NCBI GenBank assembly: GCA_019454145.1
Contig: CP075366.1
Coordinates: 2,583,564 to 2,647,563 of the forward strand
Source of the DNA: Fimbriimonadaceae bacterium
Lineage (GTDB): Bacteria > Armatimonadota > Fimbriimonadia > Fimbriimonadales > Fimbriimonadaceae
Direction of reading: 5' to 3'
Length of the DNA: 64,000 nucleotides
Position numbers and translations under genes: made by a program. The notes under the pieces were generated by a model. It made no database searches, was not told the origin of the DNA, and was given only the letters and a program-made list of their open reading frames with translations. Shown piece after piece: positions 59,935-64,000 of this stretch. Each line of letters begins with the position of its first letter. Position 1 is the first letter of the stretch.

Positions 59935-61146
59935 ATGAAAAGCTGGAGGATATTCCTATGGGTCGTCGTAGTAGCGGTGACTGTATGGTTCCTTTGGAGT
60001 GTGCGGGGCGTTTTATTGCCTTTCGTACTCGCTTGGCTAACTGCGGTTCTGCTGGAACCAGTTATTAGAAGGCTGAACAAATGGGGATTACCCCGTCCGG
60101 CTGCGGTCATGTTGATCAGCTTGCTATTTTTTGGTTCTATTCTTGGCCTTGGTCTTGCCATCGGCCCAAGAATCGGCAAACAGATCAACGACGTTCGGTC
60201 ATCAGTTCAAAGCCTAGCGCAGCGACTCGCTGAGGAATCGGCGGATGACAACCCCTTTGTACGGTGGAATCCCGCGGTTATTGCAAAGCCAGCTGGCCCG
60301 TTAGGGGCAGTAGATACAACGCTTTCTGCCTACCGCTCGACACTTGAGCAAGTGGGTCTGCCTTCTACCCGAAGGGCATTTACCGCGCAATTCGTTGACC
60401 CTTATCGAGAAAACATTAGTAAGTCTCTTCAACGGGCATTTAATGGGTTTGTTGCGTTTCTCAGCGGAATGGTCAGTCAACTTGTATTGTTGGCCTTTAC
60501 GCCACTTTTCGCGATTTTCCTAATGATGGATTTGGAGATGTTCCGGTCAAGGTTTGCGAACTGGATTCCTCCCGCCATACGCATGGAAGTGAAAGATTTT
60601 CTGGATGATGTTGGCGATGTTTTCCAAAACTATCTCCGTGGCGTGATGGTCAACATCTCGCTGTACATGACAGTGCAGGCAATCATGCTCACCGTGATGG
60701 GCGTTCCTTATAGCTACATCCTTGCGTTTGTTGCTGGGTGTCTGTATCTCATTCCGAACATCGGCGGTTTGATCAGCGCGTTTATTATCGTGATCGCCAC
60801 CGGGACAAGTGGAGTTCATTCAAACTGGTTTTTGAATCTTCCTAATTCTTGGTGGTTCGCTGGAGTCATCATGCTGTGCTTCACGGCGATCACAACGACC
60901 TGGGATATCGGGATCACGCCGCGAGTTGTCGGCAAAGCGGTCAAACTCCATCCGTTTGTCGGAATGTTTGTCGTTTTCTGCGGCGGAGCTCTATTCGGGG
61001 TTCTTGGAATGATGCTCGCCTATCCAGTTGCCGGGGTTGTAAAGCTCGTGCTAGAAAGGGTTCTCAACTACACGAATAAACCAGTCGGAACTGGTAGCGG
61101 GCTCCCGGCAGTACCCCTCAGGCATCGTGAAGAAGGGATAGTATAA
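59935..61146 (+). CDS. AI-2E family transporter (PerM/TqsA-like)
   Basis: The 403-residue membrane protein has the layout of the AI-2E exporter superfamily: two N-terminal membrane spans, a periplasmic or cytosolic helical region of about 100 residues with RSSVQSLAQRLAEES, and a cluster of spans later with AFVAGCLYLIPNIGGLISAFI and FVVFCGGALFGVLGMMLAYPVAG, both hallmark segments. The transported molecule is uncertain; family members export autoinducer-2 or act as sodium/proton antiporters. ATG 59935 follows ytxH by 27 bases. Confidence 0.88.
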   Translation: MKSWRIFLWVVVVAVTVWFLWSVRGVLLPFVLAWLTAVLLEPVIRRLNKWGLPRPAAVMLISLLFFGSILGLGLAIGPRIGKQINDVRSSVQSLAQRLAEESADDNPFVRWNPAVIAKPAGPLGAVDTTLSAYRSTLEQVGLPSTRRAFTAQFVDPYRENISKSLQRAFNGFVAFLSGMVSQLVLLAFTPLFAIFLMMDLEMFRSRFANWIPPAIRMEVKDFLDDVGDVFQNYLRGVMVNISLYMTVQAIMLTVMGVPYSYILAFVAGCLYLIPNIGGLISAFIIVIATGTSGVHSNWFLNLPNSWWFAGVIMLCFTAITTTWDIGITPRVVGKAVKLHPFVGMFVVFCGGALFGVLGMMLAYPVAGVVKLVLERVLNYTNKPVGTGSGLPAVPLRHREEGIV

Positions 61147-61147
61147 G
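61142..61147 (+). promoter_or_regulatory. -10-like box TATAAG before the CLC gene
   Basis: TATAAG overlaps the stop of the AI-2E gene and ends 8 nt before TTG 61156. Spacing equals that of the uvrB box. It would allow separate, leaderless expression of the CLC gene. Confidence 0.4.
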
Positions 61148-61155
61148 TCTACGGT

Positions 61156-62772
61156 TTGGAAAATAAGGAAGAATTATCGGAAGTATCTGAAAAAAGCACG
61201 GTCGGATTAGAAGAGGAGGTTCGCGAGTACCTCGCCACCAAAGTTGTCCGGCGCCGATTATTTCCTCGTGCAGTTTTAGTAGGAGTCTTATCTGGAACGG
61301 TTGCCGTTTGTTTTCGCTTAGCTTTGCATTTTATTGAGTCATGGCGGATGTGGTTTACCAGCCAGATTCCGCAGAACCCTATACTTGTCGTCTTCGTTGT
61401 CGCTCTTATTGCTTCGGCTGGAATCCTGCTTGCTTTATTTGTCGGGAAAATTGATCCCAATTCAGGCGGTAGCGGTATTCCGCACATGAAGGCGGTGTTA
61501 GAAGGCCATGCGTCATTGAATTGGGCGAGACTGCTGTGGGTGAAATTTACAGCTTCTTTACTTGCGCTTGGTTCGGGATTGGTGATGGGCCGCGAAGGGC
61601 CAACCGTGCAAATGGGCGGTGCAGTAGGAACCGCAGTATCTGACTTCACACAAGCGACTGGTCGCGAGCGAAGGGCATTGATCGCCTCTGGCGCGGGCGC
61701 GGGCCTTGCCGCTGCATTTAACGCCCCACTGGCCGGAGTGACGTTTGTTTTAGAAGAACTTCAGCGAGATTTCCAACCAGTTGTTTTTGGTGCGTCCCTT
61801 TTGAGTGCGGCGGTCGCGACGGTCATTTCACGGCTTGTATCTGGGCAAGTTTCAATTTTCAATGTTCCGCCCATCCCTGCTCCATCGTTGATGTACATCC
61901 CTTTGTTCGTGCTAATGGGTGTGTTTGGCGGAATATTAGGCGTGATCTTCAACCGCGGGCTTTTGGATAGCCAAAAGGTGGTCGGCAAATGGAAGAAGAA
62001 AAGCACCGTCGCCGTAGCGTGTGTGATTGGAGTGATGGTCGGGCTTGCTTATCTGGTTTCGCCTCTTTTGCTCGGTGGAGGCCACGAACTCAGCGAAGCC
62101 GCCCTTCACGGTGAGATTCTTCTTTGGCCCGCGATTGCTTATCTGATCATTCGGCTCTTGCTGGTGCATTTTTGCTACGCCACGGGTGCCCCAGGTGGCA
62201 TTTTTGCCCCTCTGCTTTCACTGGGTGCAGTGATGGGAGTGGCAGGATTTCACATCACCCAGCTTATTGTGCCATCGGATGAGATAAGCGTCGCTGCATG
62301 TGCAGTCGCGGGGATGTGTGCCTTATTCAGTGGCGTAGTGCGCGCACCTTTAACGGCGATCATCTTGATTGGCGAAATGACCGGAAGCTACGATTTACTC
62401 TTGCCACTACTGATCGCCGCATTTACTGCATATTCGGTCTCTGAAGGTTTGAAGGACACCCCAATCTATGAAGCATTGCTTCAGCGAGACGCGGCTAAAA
62501 ACGGCTGGAAACTCATAGACGACGAACCACTCACCGCCGAGTTTGAAGTGAGGTCAGGCGCACCTTATGAAGGAAAAGAAGTCAAGGATCTTGGATTGCC
62601 AGAAGGGGTTCTAATTGTTCTCTGCAAAGCGGAAGGCAAAGAATTTGTGCCAAACGGTTCTACCGTTTTGCACCAGCACATGAAGGTCGTCGTTGCTACG
62701 GGAACGCCGGAAGATTTGCATGAAGTTCAGCGCGGTGTGACTGGCCTGGGGCCTGAAGAACTCAGTTCGTAG
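61156..62772 (+). CDS. CLC-type chloride/proton antiporter with a C-terminal TrkA-C-like domain
   Basis: The anion pathway motifs are GSGIP at residues 105-109, GREGP at 145-149 with gating Glu147, and PGGIFAPLLSLGA further on. The membrane part has the usual repeated hydrophobic segments. The gating Glu favours an antiporter over a channel. The last 75 residues (about 460-538) resemble a TrkA-C/RCK-C regulatory domain. Length is 538 residues. The start codon is TTG, behind a TATAAG box; an N-terminal acidic stretch of 30 residues precedes the first span. Confidence 0.92.
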   Translation: MENKEELSEVSEKSTVGLEEEVREYLATKVVRRRLFPRAVLVGVLSGTVAVCFRLALHFIESWRMWFTSQIPQNPILVVFVVALIASAGILLALFVGKIDPNSGGSGIPHMKAVLEGHASLNWARLLWVKFTASLLALGSGLVMGREGPTVQMGGAVGTAVSDFTQATGRERRALIASGAGAGLAAAFNAPLAGVTFVLEELQRDFQPVVFGASLLSAAVATVISRLVSGQVSIFNVPPIPAPSLMYIPLFVLMGVFGGILGVIFNRGLLDSQKVVGKWKKKSTVAVACVIGVMVGLAYLVSPLLLGGGHELSEAALHGEILLWPAIAYLIIRLLLVHFCYATGAPGGIFAPLLSLGAVMGVAGFHITQLIVPSDEISVAACAVAGMCALFSGVVRAPLTAIILIGEMTGSYDLLLPLLIAAFTAYSVSEGLKDTPIYEALLQRDAAKNGWKLIDDEPLTAEFEVRSGAPYEGKEVKDLGLPEGVLIVLCKAEGKEFVPNGSTVLHQHMKVVVATGTPEDLHEVQRGVTGLGPEELSS

Positions 62773-62799
62773 GCCAGCACTGGGGAATATTCCTAGCTT

Positions 62800-63840
62800 T
62801 TGATTCGCAAGGGAAATTTAGGCGTCAAAATCTTAATGATGTTGACTTTGGTTGCGGCTTCCGCTATAGCTATGGGTGTGTATCAGTTTGATGCCACAAC
62901 AAAGCTGGACTACGACGTTGCGGTTGTATTTAACGGCTTTCTGCCTCTGCTTGGTGGCAATGAAGGCAAAGCCGAAGTCAATATGGGGGTCAAAGTCGCC
63001 GGACTCTCCAAAGACGCTGAGAACTTGAGAGCGTCAAGCGAACTTACGGCATTTGATATTAAGTTTAACGGTGCAAAGCTACCGCTTGATATTGAATCGG
63101 CTAAAGGGTATTTCCCAAAAACCACGGTGAGCATGACTCCCGGCGGAAAGGTTCTGAAGTCAGACGCGCCAAACATCATGCTTCCCGTAAGGCTTCCAGG
63201 TTTGGATGTCAAACGATTCCCCGATATCACTTATCTCCCGATTGAGTTGGATGGAAATGAACTCAAAGTCGGCGGCAAGTGGGAGTTCTCGCGGATGTTC
63301 GGTGATTCGCCGATGCAGTATTCCTGCACGGTTAGTGAGATGAAAGGCGACCTCGCCACTATTGCCGTTACCGTGAAGCAAGAGTACGAAGTTTTTGAAG
63401 ATGAATCGCTTGAGGTTGTCAAGAACGAAAAAGACGCGATCAGCCGAGTGAAAACCGTGCTGAATGGCTCTGGAACGGTGGTGTTCGATGCCGCAAAAGG
63501 GGCGGCACGAACTGTTGCGATGAAGAACTCTTCGGTTAGCACGGTGACGTCGATCAGCGACGGTTCAAAAACCGAACGCAAACTCGATTCCACGCTTAAT
63601 GTAAAACTCAAAGGAGTTGCCGATCCTGCGGTAAAACCTGCCGCGAACACAACCAAACCAGCAACCCCGCCGACTCTGATGGATCAAGCGGGCAACCTTT
63701 GGAACAATGCCGTGAAGGCCGGACAGAACGCTTGGCAAACTGGCGCGGGATATATTTCTCTAGCGCGGATGGCTTTCGGAATGTTCGCGGCTCAAATTCC
63801 AGGCTTACAGCCTTTTCTCAAGCAGATAATGGGCGGATAA
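62800..63840 (+). CDS. Hypothetical exported protein
   Basis: I do not recognise the family. A hydrophobic segment at about residues 10-25 fits a signal peptide or anchor. The mature part of about 270 residues is Lys/Asp/Val-rich and looks like a beta-structured domain with repeated hydrophobic alternation. A Pro/Thr/Ala linker (around 276-293) precedes a helical, hydrophobic C-terminal part ending in QIPGLQPFLKQIMGG. The TTG start is the only one ahead of the signal, apart from in-frame ATG codons near residue 13. It follows the CLC gene by 27 bases. Confidence 0.6.
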   Translation: MIRKGNLGVKILMMLTLVAASAIAMGVYQFDATTKLDYDVAVVFNGFLPLLGGNEGKAEVNMGVKVAGLSKDAENLRASSELTAFDIKFNGAKLPLDIESAKGYFPKTTVSMTPGGKVLKSDAPNIMLPVRLPGLDVKRFPDITYLPIELDGNELKVGGKWEFSRMFGDSPMQYSCTVSEMKGDLATIAVTVKQEYEVFEDESLEVVKNEKDAISRVKTVLNGSGTVVFDAAKGAARTVAMKNSSVSTVTSISDGSKTERKLDSTLNVKLKGVADPAVKPAANTTKPATPPTLMDQAGNLWNNAVKAGQNAWQTGAGYISLARMAFGMFAAQIPGLQPFLKQIMGG

Positions 63841-63857
63841 CAATCGCTTTCGGGCGG

Positions 63858-63863
63858 TAAATT
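63858..63863 (+). promoter_or_regulatory. Probable leaderless -10 box for ligA
   Basis: TAAATT, preceded by GG, ends 7 nt before ATG 63871. The intervening bases lack a Shine-Dalgarno site. Confidence 0.4.
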
Positions 63864-63870
63864 ATCTGTG

Positions 63871-64000
63871 ATGGATGTTGGTGCTCGGATTGCAGAACTC
63901 AGGCAGGTTTTAACTCGTGCTGCCGAGCTTTATTACCAATACGAGCAGCCAGAACTCAGCGATACCGAATACGATTTACAGTTCCGGGAACTTGTAGAAC
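63871..64000 (+). CDS. ligA: NAD-dependent DNA ligase, N-terminal part (cut by window edge)
   Basis: Only 43 codons are present. They match domain Ia of bacterial LigA: RIAELRQVLTRAAELYYQYE, then PELSDTEYDLQFRELVE, in which the YY and D-x-EYD residues bind the nicotinamide mononucleotide part of NAD. The catalytic lysine and the other domains lie beyond the window. Because it is truncated, the call rests on this short region, but the pattern is quite specific. It follows the hypothetical gene by 30 bases. Confidence 0.85.
   Translation, partial: MDVGARIAELRQVLTRAAELYYQYEQPELSDTEYDLQFRELVE

Noticed and set aside
1-64000. CRISPR arrays, insertion sequences, integrases, phage genes or toxin-antitoxin pairs
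   Set aside because: No regularly spaced repeats, transposase, integrase or phage structural motifs were seen; gene density and composition are even through the window.

Overview
This is a bacterial chromosome segment of ordinary, single-copy genes. I see no rRNA, insertion sequence, prophage, CRISPR array or origin. The best guess at origin is the Armatimonadota, near Fimbriimonadia. The hints are two PEP-CTERM proteins (ending in VPEPATM and a short basic tail), a choice-of-anchor A protein, an ATP synthase operon with atpZ/atpI but no atpD/atpC behind it, many starts without a Shine-Dalgarno site, and intermediate GC content. This is inference from gene content, not a phylogenetic placement.

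Layout. 1-5.5 kb: end of a probable Clp1-type kinase gene, a histidine phosphatase, lnt, a small zinc-ribbon membrane protein, a winged-helix regulator, tRNA-Ser(UGA) and a GH29 fucosidase. 5.5-12.8 kb: a membrane Ser/Thr kinase with a degenerate glycine loop, a membrane protein, two small lipoproteins, OsmC, a glycosidase-like protein and a SufE/sulfurtransferase pair. 12.9-22.9 kb: a GGDEF-EAL enzyme, uvrB, an MprF-like acyltransferase domain, a run of hydrolase, Rieske oxygenase, DUF423 and amidase genes, a double thioredoxin and an SGNH esterase. 22.9-29.7 kb: kynA-kynU, an M61 peptidase, a beta-lactamase-like protein, a choice-of-anchor A protein and an ECF sigma factor. 29.8-35.3 kb: atpZ-I-B-E-F-H-A-G on the minus strand. 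35.4-45.5 kb: recG, a rhodanese, topA, a transglutaminase, a PIN-TRAM protein, ispDF, hpf and comF. 45.6-50.1 kb: a LuxR-type regulator, galK, a PepV-like dipeptidase, a PepSY protein and a PEP-CTERM protein. 50.2-57 kb: tgt, ppa, a translationally coupled lipoprotein pair with a dehydrogenase, and miaB. 57-64 kb: a VKOR-DsbA fusion, mnmA, a TM/coiled-coil protein, YtxH, an AI-2E exporter homologue, a CLC antiporter, a hypothetical protein and the start of ligA.

Shared themes. Three tRNA-modification genes (tgt, miaB, mnmA) lie within 9 kb, and tRNA-Ser(UGA) has the A36-A37-A38 loop that MiaA/MiaB recognise. Envelope biology is prominent: Lnt, several lipoproteins, PEP-CTERM proteins, a PGRP-type amidase and extracytoplasmic thiol chemistry. 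At least nine start codons sit only 6-8 nt behind a TANNNT box, which points to leaderless transcription as a common mode here.

The oddest items are a Tgt homologue without its three zinc-binding cysteines, a Ser/Thr kinase without its glycine-rich loop, a stem that can pair with the ribosome-binding site of a PEP-CTERM gene, and a 46-bp perfect palindrome that fills a convergent intergenic gap.
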